A stretch of 64,000 bases of DNA from Burhinus oedicnemus (Eukaryota > Chordata > Aves > Charadriiformes > Burhinidae), in assembly GCA_008921705.1 (NCBI GenBank), contig VFFE01007027.1, positions 116,976 to 180,975 on the forward strand, in the 5' to 3' direction. Within the stretch, counting starts at the first letter, position 1; every line of letters begins with the position of its first letter. The notes beneath the pieces were generated by a model. The model was given only the letters and a program-made list of their open reading frames with translations, made no database searches and was not told the DNA's origin. The position numbers were made by a program, and so were the translations under genes. Below, in pieces: positions 41,166-54,719 of this stretch.

Positions 41166-44100
41166 CAAGCGGAGTCAGTGCTGCTGGGTGAACTGCAGCT
41201 CCCGTCCTGGGGAGTGAAGCCGCCCAAAGAATAAACCTGGGGGAGGCCCTTCCTCCCTCCAGCCAGAGCAACAAGGCTAAAAATCTCTTTGTCTCCATTT
41301 GTCAGGACCCCCGATCACAGAATTTGTAACCTTGTAGTAGCAAAGCTGATGGCTTTTAACTGCAAGCAGCACCATTAGGAGACACTGGAAGACAGAAAAA
41401 ATCCCCTTTGGCACAGGAGATTAGAAAACAAAGGAGCAAAGACTATTACCTGCATAGGAGAGGTCTGTCTAAGGAGGGGATTTCCCAAAGCATCATGCTC
41501 AGCCTCTGTTTCAAAACTATGTATTGAACAGGGTAAAAACTGCCTCTCTGCAGTCAGATAAATACATGCAGAGAAAACCCACCACCTCCAGCTTCATCTG
41601 AGCTCCAGGCTGTTGCTCATGGCATGCTAACGCTTTCCTATCTTGGGGAAATCTATCACTTCAAAGTCACACTGACATATAGCGAGGGAAAGGCAGGAGC
41701 AGCCTCACATTTGCATGCTGCAGCTAAATAAAGCAAGTTGCCAAGATGTATTTATTGCTGTCAAAGTATGTTGCTGAACATGATCCAGGTGTGCATAGAT
41801 GTTAGACACAACCATTCATCCTTAGCACTATGATGCATTCATTGGTCATTCACAGGCTGAGACCTCTCTTTCATTTGCCAGGTTCTCACTGGATTTTGTC
41901 CCGCTACTTCTATCCCAGTTACCTGCATATAGAGTGCAGAAACAAGATCACTTCCTAGTCCTCAAAGAGCTTAGGACTGGATTTTCCCAATCATCCAACA
42001 AAAATACAGCCTCTTGCTTGCCTTAGATCAATGTGTTTGTGTGCAGAAGATGAGCAGCTTTACTTATCCATTAAGGCACTCTTGCAGAGGTTTGGGAATC
42101 TTGTACGAGGTTTTTAGAGGTTGATGGCACAAAATTCTGCTATATCAAGGAGAGAACATGCCCTTTAGCTCAGACCTGTCCTTTTTTTACAACTCTGCTC
42201 ATCAGCATTAATTTGTAGCTTTTTCCTTTTTTTAATATGCTCTTTTGGGAGAGAATTATGAACAAAAGTAATTCCTAAGGCATTAGAGACCCTTTTTAAG
42301 GGTCAGTGCTAACTGAGGGCAGGTGGAAGTACCAGCAAAACTTTTTCCTGCTCCCAAAGTGGTGGTGGCAGGATTAGCCCCTTACATCTTGTAGCACTGT
42401 AACATAAAGGTTCACGTGATGCCCTAGATACATACCGAGTCAGTTCTGCATCAGATCTCAGCTCTGCTTGGTACACTAGCATGACGTAGGCCCAAAAATC
42501 TGCCCTCAGCATCTCTGTTCAGGTCCCAGAGCCTAAAGCTGTGGATGTGGTCTGGGGAAAACCATGGCTACACAGTTAGGTATCTTAGAATGCTTCAGCT
42601 GCTTACTCTGATGGAGCAAGGCACCTCGGCACCGCTGAAATGCACGTCATTGGGGTGGCAGTGTCAGGACTGTGACAGGCAGGACCTCTGCAGCCCAGGC
42701 AGGCAACCCATGCAGATAATGCAGCAAAACAAAACACTGCATAAAAGGGATCATCCCAAAGGGAAATCTCTATTAATGACTACCACTGAAATTATTAGAG
42801 CTGGCAGGAAAATCCAACTCGGTCTTTTATCAGAGTCAGTAGCACTCTCCGAGTATGAATAGAGGTCTTCCACGCAGTGCCCAAATCAGATTTCAGGTCA
42901 TCAGGAACAGAGCATGACAATATTCTAGATGTGACTGGGAATCTCCAGGAAGAAATTTGGGAAGCAAAGTTTCCAGATTGTGGTATAAAAGGAAGATTTG
43001 ATGAAAACAGCACAGGCATTGGTGCTTGCCAAAGCTAAGGAAAGAGATTTTCCATGGCCCGGATACTTAAATATGGACAATGTAAAATTTAAATTTGAAA
43101 AAAAAAAAGAAAATAAAATTTGGAATTATCAAATGGGAAATGAGTCAAAGATCTCCTCAAAACCTTAGCTCTCTTCCACAGCACAACTCACCATGGCAAG
43201 TTTCTTCCCCTCCTCCTAGAAGGCTCTTTCCCAGGCCCCTTCTCCACCCAGGACTTTGCTTTTGCTTCATACCATGAAGTCAAGCTCTAAGCTTGCCCCC
43301 TTCAGTTCACTCCATTTACTGTCCAGAAACCAGAGAAAAGTGCAGTCACATCACTTTCTACACAGCATGAGCTTCCTACCGTCCAGTTCAGGTCTTCTTT
43401 TTCCCTGCAGGCCAATTTACTTCAGAATCTCTTCTGGCATCTCCCCTATCTTTTCCCACTCATGCCTTCCTCTCCTAAGGGCCCTCAGAGGTCACACATA
43501 GGGATGTCTAACAAGCTGCTCCACCAGTCAAATTCAGAGAACCACCCTGTGGTCCCACCATTCACTGTAGCTCTTCCACATGTTGTCCCCATAGCCCATG
43601 CACTGTGAGGTTGGGAATGAACCTGGGAGGTGAGCTGGAGTGTCACTAGCCCACTTGGGCTAGCACCCTTTAAGTGCTCCCACCTGGACACTCAGGACAC
43701 TTCACAACAGCAAGCCAAGGGGGGTAACACAGGCTAACTTTTTGGGATGCAGTCAGCGACCCAGGCAAAAGCCTTCCTGCCATCTTTTACCTTCTAAGCT
43801 GGTGTAGGAAGCCAAGGAGTGGTGTTTTCTTTTCTCTGTACCTCCTACAGGTGAGAACTCCCAATGGGGATTAGATACCCTTTATAAGTAGAAAGCCATT
43901 ACAGGAGAGCCAGCTGTGAACATATTCCTCCCACTTCTAGAGTGTGCACAGGGTCATTATTATGTTAGTTAATACCTTAAGGGAACTAAGAAAAAAAAAT
44001 CAGAGGAGGTTTTCCAAATCCTACAATGGCATGGTATTTACTAGAGGGTCTGAAGGAAAAGGCTGTGTTGTGCCAAACCAGTAGGTCTGCTGTTAATTAT

Positions 44101-44689
44101 AAGCTTTCCCTGGAGATGACGCGCCTAGGTCTAGCTCTCATCTCTAGGTTCCTGACCCCAAATTCAACCAGTAACCTGCACCCAAATCATGGTATTCACT
44201 GCTGCAGAAGTAGCTTATAGAGATGACCCCTCATTTGCCAGAGAAATCCGAAGTGAAATGAAGGGCCAAACTTCCCTACACACGCACGCATACATGTGTC
44301 CTCACTGTCTTCCTCCAGCCTGCACCAGGATCACCTGGCCTTTGCAGATCACATGACACCTCCAAACTCCACCTAGGCCAGGTTTGTCACAGCAGGGACC
44401 TCCTGGCCCCAGCAAACACTAACTGACAAACACAGAGTTTGTGCAAAAGGTTCAGCAGAGTTGCAGGGAGAGTCAACGCTTGCAGCACATCCCCTGGCAG
44501 GAACCTGGCAGATTCCCCACGATACCTACCTGATCTTGTTTTCTCATCGAGCTGCTGGCAGGGCCCAGGCCAGAGCACACACTGTGCCATCTCAGCTAGG
44601 AAACACAACAGCAAAAATAGTGCCAGGTAGGTGTCATGGAGCTGTTCTGGAAGCCCAGACCTGCTCCTCCCAAATGATCATGCTCTGCT

Positions 44690-44724
44690 GCTCACAGGAC
44701 ATCATGCCGCTCACAGGACATCAT
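44690..44724. repeat. Tandem duplication, 19-bp period
   Basis: GCTCACAGGACATCAT (16 bases) occurs at 44690-44705 and exactly again at 44709-44724. Only two copies are present. It looks like a recent slippage or microduplication event. Confidence 0.9.
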
Positions 44725-47700
44725 TAACAGGGATATTGAGGCTGGCCCCAGTGATCTGGAGCCAGAAAAGCAGTTCTCCTTCATGGGCAGGGAGAGCATC
44801 TGTCTTGTGGTGGTATAGCTGATGTCAGCACCTTGAGCACCTGCAGAGTTGATTCAGATTAACCCATGCAGCTCTACAACAGATCCCTGCAGCAGGAAAC
44901 CAAGGGCTGATGTGACTCCAGTAACCAATAGGTGAGCAAAGATCCACCGACACTTACTGGGGCCAAATGCTACCCAAAGCATATTATTGAAGGGAACTGG
45001 CCAGGAAATTAAATCCTTACTCAGGCTTGTTGCCACAGACAACTGGGTGTGAAGCAGGAAGCCCTCAGATTAAACATTTGATTAATCTAGATGCCAGGTC
45101 TTGGAGGCTGCAAGATTCAGTCAGTGTGGAAACAAAATCAACATGAGCAATTCCATGTGGGCCAGCATCCATGAAGCACTCCCTGTAGTAGCAAGATTGC
45201 CACTATTAGACCATGCAGACCAATAGTAGACCAGTGCCTTCATCAGGGCACTTTTGTAGGTCTTTTCAAATCCCTTCCCACCCCTTCCTTTAGTTCTGAT
45301 CAAGCCTCTCCCTCTCTGGCAGGACTGCTCTACATTGATGAACAGCAGCTTTGGTGGTTGGACCTACATTCAGATAAGGAAGAACTTTGCATTTCTAGAA
45401 ACCAGAAAAAAAAATTTCAGCCTTTTTACCTAAGAAACAGGTCTAACTAAACTGCTTGATCTGTGCATGAATCAGTATCTCTCTTCCCAGAAACTTCTGA
45501 CTCTCCTGTCTGATTTCAACTCCATTTAAGCAGACGGGCAGAAATGCAGAGATTGTGGTAGTCAGAAAGGTCTGCCATGTGAGCAACTGCGGAGGCAGAC
45601 AGCCAGGCCCAAAGGCTCTCATGTGCCCAGGAAGCCTCTAATCTTACTACTCACTGGACTAAGTGTGGCTGCCTGGAGGATGTCACCAGGATGTTCCAGA
45701 AGAGAAAGAAATTATACCCCCCCAAAGCTCCAAAGGATGCAATATCTCTGCAGAAATGCCCACAGGCCTTGCAGGTGATGAATTTCCTCCAAACAGCAGC
45801 TACCTAATGCCAGAGAAAAGGGTATGTTAGAGAGAGAACAAGCTAAGGTCAGGAAAGAGCAGATGGAGGAAGAGTAAGAGAGACAGCACAGAAGTCTGGG
45901 AGTGTCCTGGAGAGGACCAAGAGAGAGCAGAGAGATGAAAGCTACTGCAGCTGTTAACTGTGACACTGCTGTCCAATAAAGCCCTAAACAACTCTCTACC
46001 TGATGGGGATACTTTCTTGCAGACCAATTGCTATGCTTGTCACAAATCTGACCTTCTTGAAGCAAGCCAGGGTCCACTGGCCCCAGCACTCATGAACAGC
46101 TTCTTCTAGGACAAATTTGTAGGTAACTTTCTTCCCACACCCACCACCTACACAACACACCAAAGTCAATAGAACTACAGAAGGAGGGACTTGTGCCGAA
46201 CCCTACAGAGCAATTTTTCAGTATCTCAGCTGCTAGTGTAACCATTGCAACCCCATGCAGCCAGCTCAAAGATGTACCAAAGACCTGCAGGCACAAGGAG
46301 AGGGATGCTGGGGCAAAGAAGACAATGCCATTTAGATGTCGGATTGGGCTCACAGCTGGGATGACAAAGATATTGGCATGTTGCAGCCCAGAACTGCAAC
46401 AAAATGAGGTGGTCCACCACTCCTCAGGGCAGCTCACAGCTGCTCTCCTTGCCTCGGTACTGACCCAATGTCTATCAGGCCTCTGCAGAGTCCACACAAG
46501 CTCCATTACATTTCCTAGACAAGCTGATGGCCTGGGAAACTGGTGGCCAGATCTGCATCCTGACAGAGGAGAAACCTACAGAATTACAGCATCTCTTGAT
46601 ACACTATGTCTGTTTCCCAAGAGCCTTCACAGGGCCTGCAGGACAGGTAACAGCATCTCCTCCTTCTTAAAGGACCTGGGAATACCTGCAGTCCCCAGAG
46701 CAGAGATTCTCCTCCCTCATGATATCTTCTGCTCCTTTCACGTTCTAGGCTCAATGGGAGCATCTCTTCTGACGCTTGCATTTTCTGACAAGTTGGGGTA
46801 ACACTTTTCAGAGCCAGGGACCTGTATGCATGTGCTTGCTAGACAGCTAGATTTGTGCAGAAGGGGGCTGTTTGGACCTAACAATTTCTGAGAAAGCAGA
46901 AAGAAATCAACAGCACTGCTGAGAATGCAGGCTAGTAAGCAGCCTTTTACTATCTCCTGACCAATGTGCTAGGACCCGTCCAATCCACTCTGGAGCTGAA
47001 GTCTGTTCAGTGCTTTTCTTACAATCTTCTGAAAACTACAACATTCCCTTGCTCGCCCTCCTCAATTTGCTTGCTCAGCCTTGCCTGCAATGCTGATGTG
47101 AGCTCCTCTGGTGAAATTTCTACCTGGGACAGTGGGAGTCAGAGCCTGTTCAAATCCACTTGATCTCTTCCGCTAGAAAACTTCTGTTGCTAACGTATTT
47201 TACGTGAATTGCATACAAGCCAGTTATTAAAAAAATGCAAAAGGTTATACATGACACACTTCAGTGTCTTTTACTTTTATAATGTATTTGATGACACCCC
47301 CCTGGGGAAAACAATCCTGCATGAACAAGTAACAACACAAGAGGAAAGCATAAGTAGGGCAATCTGGGTATGGGTGATAATTACCGATGCATAAAAATAT
47401 ATCATGAGATATGCTTAAATAACTTCACATGAGGCAGCAGTTCTGGCTTAGCAATTCCTTTACCATGATATCATTTTGTGCTCATAGGCCAACTGAAAGT
47501 AGCTAAAAATCTCAGGACCACATGGACTGAGGAGTCAACAGAGGTGAGCTTGTGTCCTTTTTTCTGTCACACTCTTGCTGGCATTGAATTTGGTCCTAGA
47601 AAGCTAGTGTTAGTTTTCCCTGTGCTTCCTCTTCCTGGCAAACCGAGCTTCAGTTCACCCGCTGTAATGGAATGCAAATCAACAGACGTTCCCTCTTCAC

Positions 47701-50700
47701 AGCTGACCCACAATTTGACTTGCAATAAGAGACTGACCAAGGTTTTTGTTTGCACAGGAAGCAATACCTTCTTTTAGTCTGAGCAAAAGACTCCCAAACT
47801 GAGATAATGTAGAAATCATTTACCCAGCTCTCAGGAGTACAGATTCCCGTTGCTGTAATGCCTTGGGAGTTTCTGGAATGAATTGTGCCCTTTGGGCTGG
47901 CCTGAAGGGACGCATCCTGCAGTATTGCTTATCACAGTCCTCCTCCAAACTGTGTACTCATGTGCTACTCGACAAGCAGACTGAGCAGCAGCATCTAAGA
48001 TGACAGACCCACTGACATATCTCCTAGCTGAGCAGAACACGCACATGGTTTTCTTTCTATCTATACCTCTGCCAATGCATCGAGACTCATTCTCTGCACA
48101 GGTCTGCAGACTGCCTGGAAAGTTTGGTGAGAAGAGGCAACTTGAACACTATGGTCTCCCAGCACTCTGGGAGATGCCACCATGAGCTCAGAAAGTCCTA
48201 GACTTCAAACAAGGCTGAACAGGCATTACAAGAAGATGATGACTGGACATGTCAACATTGCAGGCAGGAGGCGTAACAAGTAGGCAGGAACCCAAGCTCT
48301 CCTGGAGAGAGTGCACCAGGCAAACAGATACGTGTTCTCCTCCAAGCTGCTGGGTCCAGGATATGGGGAGAAGCCAGAAACAAAAGACAGGTCTGGAAAC
48401 AGGAACTAAGGACAATCAAAGTGTTCTCCACCATTGCAGGTGCATGTGTCTTGTGTAAGGGTAAGCTGGTAGGGTTGAAGCACAGACAGCAGCCTACATA
48501 CCTAAGCTTTCTACGTAAGCACCAATACCATGTCCCTCAAATCAAAGCACATACAAACATGTTCCTCAGGCCCTTGACTGTGTTTCTGGTATATAATTTA
48601 ATGGCTGAGCTATGCTTTAGCTTGGGATAAATTGAAGCTTCCTTGCAAGAAGGCTTGCTGGAGGGCTTAATGCTGGTCCTGCTGTTTTCCATTTAAGACA
48701 ACAACATCCTTCTTTAGTCCACACAGTTAAGGTTCTTCCCCAGAGAGTCACAGGACCCAAAGCCCCTCCTCACATCCTCACATGCACAGTGAAGATCCCA
48801 GAACATGTTGTGGTGGAGAAGTTCACAGGACAGGACTAAACCAAATACTGAGAGCACAGTGACAACCAGCTTGTAGACATCTCACACTGTTCTACCAGAC
48901 TGGGAACAGATGTCTAGCTAAACAAACAAGAAATGATATCTGTAATGCTTCGTACAACTCAAGTTTGCCTCCCGGAATAAACAGCAATGGTAAAGTTTGT
49001 CAGTCTTGAGAGAAAAGAAAGAAGTGCCTACCCATCTCACCAGCTCCAAATTAACCCTTTGTTGGGCACAGGCCAGTCCGAATCTCTGAGCAGTTCTTTC
49101 CAAATTTTCTGCTGCCCATAGCCAGTCTGAAATGTCTTTTCTACCTGAGTCCCTATGACACCGTTATATTCCTTCCTTGCATACTGTATATACAGTAGAA
49201 ATAGCAGTAGTTTAATCTGTACTTTCAACTCCTATTGTTCTCTAATGATCTGCTGTAATTACCCAAACTGGACTCTTTTGGCAGAGCACAGCATCGTTTC
49301 TTAACTAGCTCAGCCTGTTCCCACTGGGCTACTGACCCTATCTGGAAGCATCGTCTTCTGGTGAATTGTCCTAGGAGCCAGTGATCCTCTCAACAGGGCA
49401 AGTCCAGCAGCTCTGGGCTGGGATAGAAACGACCACTACTGCATTAGCAGCAAAGGGAGAGGTCTCCCAAGCATTCCCAGAGCTTCACACCCTGAGATAG
49501 ACAGAAACAAAAATACCATCTTCCCTGACAGAGGGAAGAAGGGAAAACAATGAAAATACTTTCCAGGTGCCCTACTACAGACAAGCACAATCGCGTTCAG
49601 ACAGGAAGCTTCATTAGCAACCTGTTAGCTTTTGTGGGGTTCTGTGATTTGTTTTGGTTTTTTAATAAGACACATTGCCTCTTTCCAGACTGGTTTGTTT
49701 TGGCTTCCTGTGCCAGTGAGCCAGGAAAAAAGAACAAAACCTTATAAAAAATTTATCTTTTTCCCCTGGTTTCCTTTCTAAAGCTGCTGAAATGAGGTGG
49801 ACCAACAGCAATTACCTCCCTGTTCTTAATCCCTGGTTTGGCTACAGGAATTGAAACTGAACTCCCTGGGAGCACACAGTTAACTGAACAGTCTGAGCAG
49901 AGTGAGCACTGATCTTTTGAAAGCCAAGAGATCAGAAGGAGGTTGATGCTCCATTTTTTATCCTGGCAAAACTGCTATCATTATGAACAAACACATGGTG
50001 ATTCAGGGACCAAGAGAGTCCATTTGAGAGAGGATTGTTACAACTGCTCATTTAATTTCAGATTCCTCACCATTGCAGTGGTTTTATTGCACCTCCTGCA
50101 CCCATTACACAGGAATCCCCAATGATGACGATTCCCCCATCTCCCTGGTGACCCTGGTGACATATCCCCAGGCTGCACTGGGCTTTCCTGGGGAAAGAGC
50201 CACTGAAGGCATACAGAGTCTTCAGGCTGAAAGGACACAGCTCCACATGTCTCTGCCACCAGCACTGAATGGCAGTCTGGGCAGCACAGGGACAAGCAAC
50301 CACCATGCTCACTTCTGGACTGCCCTTCACCATATAAGCATAGCCCACCCTGCTCCTCAGAAAAGCAGCTGCAGTCTCTTCTGCCATGTGAGCCCACAGG
50401 CTCAGGCACCCTGCCAGACTTTTGCATTGATGCGGGAATAATAAGTACTCTGCAGTGTTTACAGAGATGGAGAGAGGATTAAAGCCTTTTGTGAGCAACT
50501 AGTAACCCAAACCAGAGGTGCAGGGCAGAGATTGTGTGTCACGGCACAGGGTGGGATATTAAAGGCAGATTAGGATAATTTCACGTGCCAGACACCAGGA
50601 AAGACCTTGCAGTCCAAACATGCTTGAACTTGATAAACCTGTTGCCTTCAGTGGATAGCCCCCAAAGCAGGCTAAAAAGCTGGGGCCACAAAGCAAATGC

Positions 50701-53700
50701 CAGGCCTGATAACAGGCATTTAATATTTATTAGTGCAGGGTTATGAGCCCCTCTCTCTATACCTCTACCTTCACTATCAGCCCTTCTGCAATCCCACCAG
50801 GAGAGAGGCCTTTCCCTGGTCAAATGGTTTGTGTCAGGCTGACACCAGACGCCTCTGTGTCTCACTGAAAGGAGCAGTTTTATGGCCAACTGCCAAAATT
50901 AGTTTATAACCTGTGACTGGTACTAGCAATCATTATGTCTGACTGAAGGGAAGGTGCCCTGATCTCAGGTCCATAATTATATATGTCAGGAGAAGAGCTA
51001 ACTGTACTATCATGCATACTGCTCACATTATCATATTAACCCCTCAAGCTCAAGACACACTTCAAAGAGCATCTGCCTAGAAGTGCACAGTAAGCAGAGC
51101 TACGGATGCACTGAGAAGTGCCTGTTCTCTTGCTATCCAAGCCTGGGCGTTAGAGGCCAGTGGTCTATTTTCATCAGATACAGTCTCCTCTGCAACTACT
51201 CCTTTGCTCTGGCCCTGGGCAGTTATTTCTGTAGACTTCTATGGCTTGTGGTAGAGCAGCACTTTACATCTCCTACCTAACAGTCTTAAAAGCCAAACAA
51301 ATGTTCATTGCTTACACCAACACTAAAATACTAGCCCCGTTTTACACATTCGTTGTCATCATTAAATGATCTTACACCCATGAAGTTAGTGACTGTATGC
51401 AGTCAAAGTGGCACTGAAAGTAACTGGATCCCTTAGAGGAAGAGCAAGTAATAAAATGCAGAAAATCTCTTTATGCTAAAGTTAAATCAAGGTCAGATTC
51501 ACCAGCCCATGGTCTATGGATCTAGAGGACCGTATTTCCTAGCACCTTCACAGAGAATAGGATGCCACACAGAGATGAAAAAGTGAAGGACTGAAAACTA
51601 CAAGAAGAGTTCAGAAGATTTCAATCAAAGAAAAAGAAAAGGGCAAAGTGGGATATGCTCTAATGGAATAAGAGAAAAATCTATTGGATTGAGTCATCAT
51701 ATCAAGCAAAATGGGCATACTTTAAAACTTTCTTGGCACAGTAGAAAGGGGAATGCTATTGAGTGATCATGAAATAAGAGGAAACTCACAGCAAGCAGAC
51801 AGGGCCTGCAGAAGAACTTCAAGGGAAGGAAAGCCTTCTGGCAAAAGCAAGGTAGTGGCAGGAAGACAGACAACCTCGGGATAGTCAGCTCCGGCTCCTG
51901 TGTGTCTTTTGCTGTGGTAATGGAGATTGCACTTCCGAAATGAGTTGCTGGCATACAAGAACATAGTAGCATCCTAGCAGCACAAGGGTCCTCACCACTA
52001 TTTCAGTCTCCACTGTATCCAAGATGCAAATTACTAGATGTTGTATAATCACCACTGTATCTAGGATACTGGCTTGGATATCCTCTCACAGTGTATCCTG
52101 GCCTGGCCCAGCCAAGCATCAGCAGGTTTTCAAAAAAACCTATGCAGACAGGAAAAAGAGAAGGATTTTGTCCAGCCCTTCAATAGAAGATTATCTCTAC
52201 TCATTTCACATACAATAAAGCAGCCTTTCTGACCCACTAACACCAGCAGAGTAGCTAGTGTCTTTACTAATCCCACAGAGCTGCACACCATTTCATTCCA
52301 GCCTGATATTCATCACATTGAATGAAAAACAAGAGCACCAATGCAGGAAAAAAAAAAAGCTTCTAGTTTGCTTTAGAAGGATTTCCTGGTTAAAGGGTTT
52401 CACCACAGCCCTGCCATGCCATCCAGGGGTAATAGTTACTTGTGCTACATGATCTAGACATCTCCATGTTCTGCAATCATCTGGCTCGGTTAGAGGGACC
52501 TTGAGAAGCTTTCTTTGCCACAAGCTAGATGTCAACATCCTCTTGGGCAATAAGAAGATACATATGAAGAGCCCAAATACTCTGCAGGTCGTCTGGTCAA
52601 CACAGTGGAAGTACCATAGTTTAGCTGAGTTTGACCATGCTTCTGGAAGGTCTAGCAACACTACAATAATGAACACTTGCAAGGTCATCTTTGCTCTGTG
52701 ATAGCTAGCCACTACATACCACAGGGAAAACCAGGAAGGAGAAAATTTTCATGCATCCCACATTCAAGTGATAATAAGAGATAAAAGAAGAGTTGAAGGG
52801 CCTTCTGTCTAAAAAACAGCCTGGTAACTTCGCAGGTGTGGCTATAGCAGAAGCACAACAGGTCCAGACAACAGTATCCAGGAAGAGGCTAATAGAGGAG
52901 TCACAGTTGCCATAGGAGGAGCACAAGGAACCTTGCATCAGTTTGCCAAATGCTAGCTTAAAATAAATAGGAAGGCTTTATAAATGACCAGAATTATGAT
53001 TTACTAGGTGCAACAGATTGTCTGGGAGAACTCAAACTGAACCCGGAAAAGTATCAGCCTGTTCCACAAGGACAAGCGATGCCGTTTCTGTGCTTCAAGG
53101 ACATAGGCACTGGCTGCAGGATCCAGGGAGAATGGAAAACTCAGACCTACAGAAGGTCCTGGCAGTGCAGAGAAGCAGCTGTGGGGACAGAAGGGCAAAC
53201 TGGAACATACTGAGGACAATCTGCTGAGACAGGAACAGTGCAGGTGACTGATAGCCTTACTCTCAGGAGTGACTCAATGTGGAGGGCTGGGGAGAACACA
53301 AACAGGGAAGGCAACATGAGTGAGGGTGACTAAGCCAAAAGGTTTGGGGAGCCTTCAGAGGAGTACGAGGAAAGTTGAAATGCTGATTTCAGAAAGCCAA
53401 ACCATCATAAGCTCTGAGCTTTGGAATTAATATCTTGGAAGGCTGAAATACAGAAATAAAGAGCAGTGACAGATCTGCTTGTTTGTTGAAGAAGCAGGCC
53501 TTGAACAAGCTCTCTCACTGCCAGGGAAAAAGCAGGAAGAAAAGGAAGGGACCAATACAGCTGAATCATGAAATGCTTGGAGAGTTCCGAATGAGGAATT
53601 GACACTAGATTAGATTACAACAGGCAACAGTTTAAAGCAATGTCACAAGCACAAAAGGACAAAGCTTTGGAGGAACAGCAAGGGTGAGAAACTGTTCTAA

Positions 53701-53879
53701 GGCCATCAGTCGTGAGAGGGAGACATGGCATGTCCCCTGCTTAGAGCTGGAAAGCTGTCAGCCGTCTTGGATACATGTTGAAAGTCACAAAGACCAGTGT
53801 GAGAAAAAAGCAACAGCTGATGCAGCACAGCTATTATAATCTACAAGACGACAAGATTTAACCCTCAGATAAGGCAAGA

Positions 53880-54590
53880 GCAGAGAAAGGACTACTTTTC
53901 TATGTGAAGGGTTTCCAATGAGATGTGCCTGATAAGCCTTATCTTAAGGCACTGATACAGGTTGCTGGGTTTTGGGGCTCCAGAGACAACCAAGTAGCCT
54001 TAGAAGGCCTCAGACAGGGCAAATGGAGTGGTGATTTACAAAATGGAAGAAAAGAAAATCTGTGCAATTACAGACCCACTAGCTTAGTTTTCATTACCAT
54101 AAGCACTAGAAGCAAGCAAGGAAAGGTGCAGGAACTAACGCAACCTCTTCAGACCAACCCAGCTTCCCTGGACAGCCAGGCAAAAAAACTTTGTAGATGA
54201 GGAAAAACAACAGTTATCAATTCTTGATGTTAGTAAGACTTTTGATATTTCTTTGGTGATAGTCTCCTAAGCAAGTTAAGGCAGCTTCAAATGGCAATAT
54301 GATGGGAGAACATCTAGAAAAAACATATTCAAAGAGCAGTCATAAATGGCTTACTGTCTGATGGAAGATGCATCAAGTCAGGATTCACAGAGATGGGGTT
54401 TGGAACAATCCTAATGAGCCTTTTTACTTACAGCCAGACAACAGAAAAGGAAGCAGGTTTATTCACCATGCAGACGATGCCAGCACAGAAGAGCCTGCCA
54501 GTATATCACAGGACAGGCTTTGGATTCAAACCAATCTCAAGAACTTGGGAGATGCAGTCAGAAAAGAAATAAGAAACAACTGAGTCAGTG
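53880..54590 (+). mobile_element. Ancient CR1 LINE fragment, reverse-transcriptase core, sense
   Basis: Three CR1 ORF2 reverse-transcriptase landmarks appear in the right order on the plus strand: NYRPTS at 54066-54083 (family NYRPVS), LDVSKTFD at 54223-54246 (family LDFSKAFD) and HADDAS at 54467-54484 (family FADDT, which carries two catalytic aspartates). Each lies in a different reading frame, so at least two frameshifting indels separate them, and stop codons interrupt the frames. Between them, the stretch at 54325-54365 also matches the CR1 core from memory (CAAAGAGCAGTCATAAATGG). The copy is clearly dead and much more decayed than the minus-strand CR1 next to it. The 5' boundary is uncertain; the 3' end fades at about 54590. 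Confidence 0.8.
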
Positions 54591-54719
54591 TGAGTACACC
54601 ATGCCAGACCTCAGCAGGGCAGTCAGCCCCACGGGCAGAGAAGGGGAAGGGAAGGATCTAGAAGGTATTCTGGGTCGCAGCCTACACAAGTGTCCATGCC
54701 CACTAATAGGCATGGGGGG
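54591..54719. other. Spacer between two opposed CR1 fragments
   Basis: About 130 bases of G-rich sequence lie between the plus-strand CR1 remnant and the 3' side of the minus-strand CR1. Neither element's typical 3' tail repeat is visible here. Confidence 0.5.

Larger units (their letters stand above)
34273..53879. other. Long stretch without a recognisable gene
   Basis: No exon, RNA gene or named repeat is supported over these 19.6 kb. Items noted inside it are a hairpin at 37030-37067, a small CpG cluster near 41075-41165, 11-A runs at 43098-43108 and 52348-52358, and a 19-bp tandem duplication at 44690-44724. A 202-codon plus-strand frame at 46193-46801 and overlapping open frames on both strands at 50038-50498 have no recognisable domain. 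The part from about 51400 to 53880 may hold decayed 5' LINE sequence leading into the CR1 copy that follows, but I cannot show it. Confidence 0.5.

Noticed and set aside
47140..47165. GTTCAAATC box resembling the B box of a tRNA gene
   Set aside because: No A box at the right distance upstream and no cloverleaf can be drawn; no Pol III T-run terminator follows.
50038..50498. Overlapping open frames of 120-143 codons on both strands, one with a GSPGRWGN segment recalling collagen
   Set aside because: There is no Gly-X-Y periodicity, both strands are equally open and no splice structure fits.
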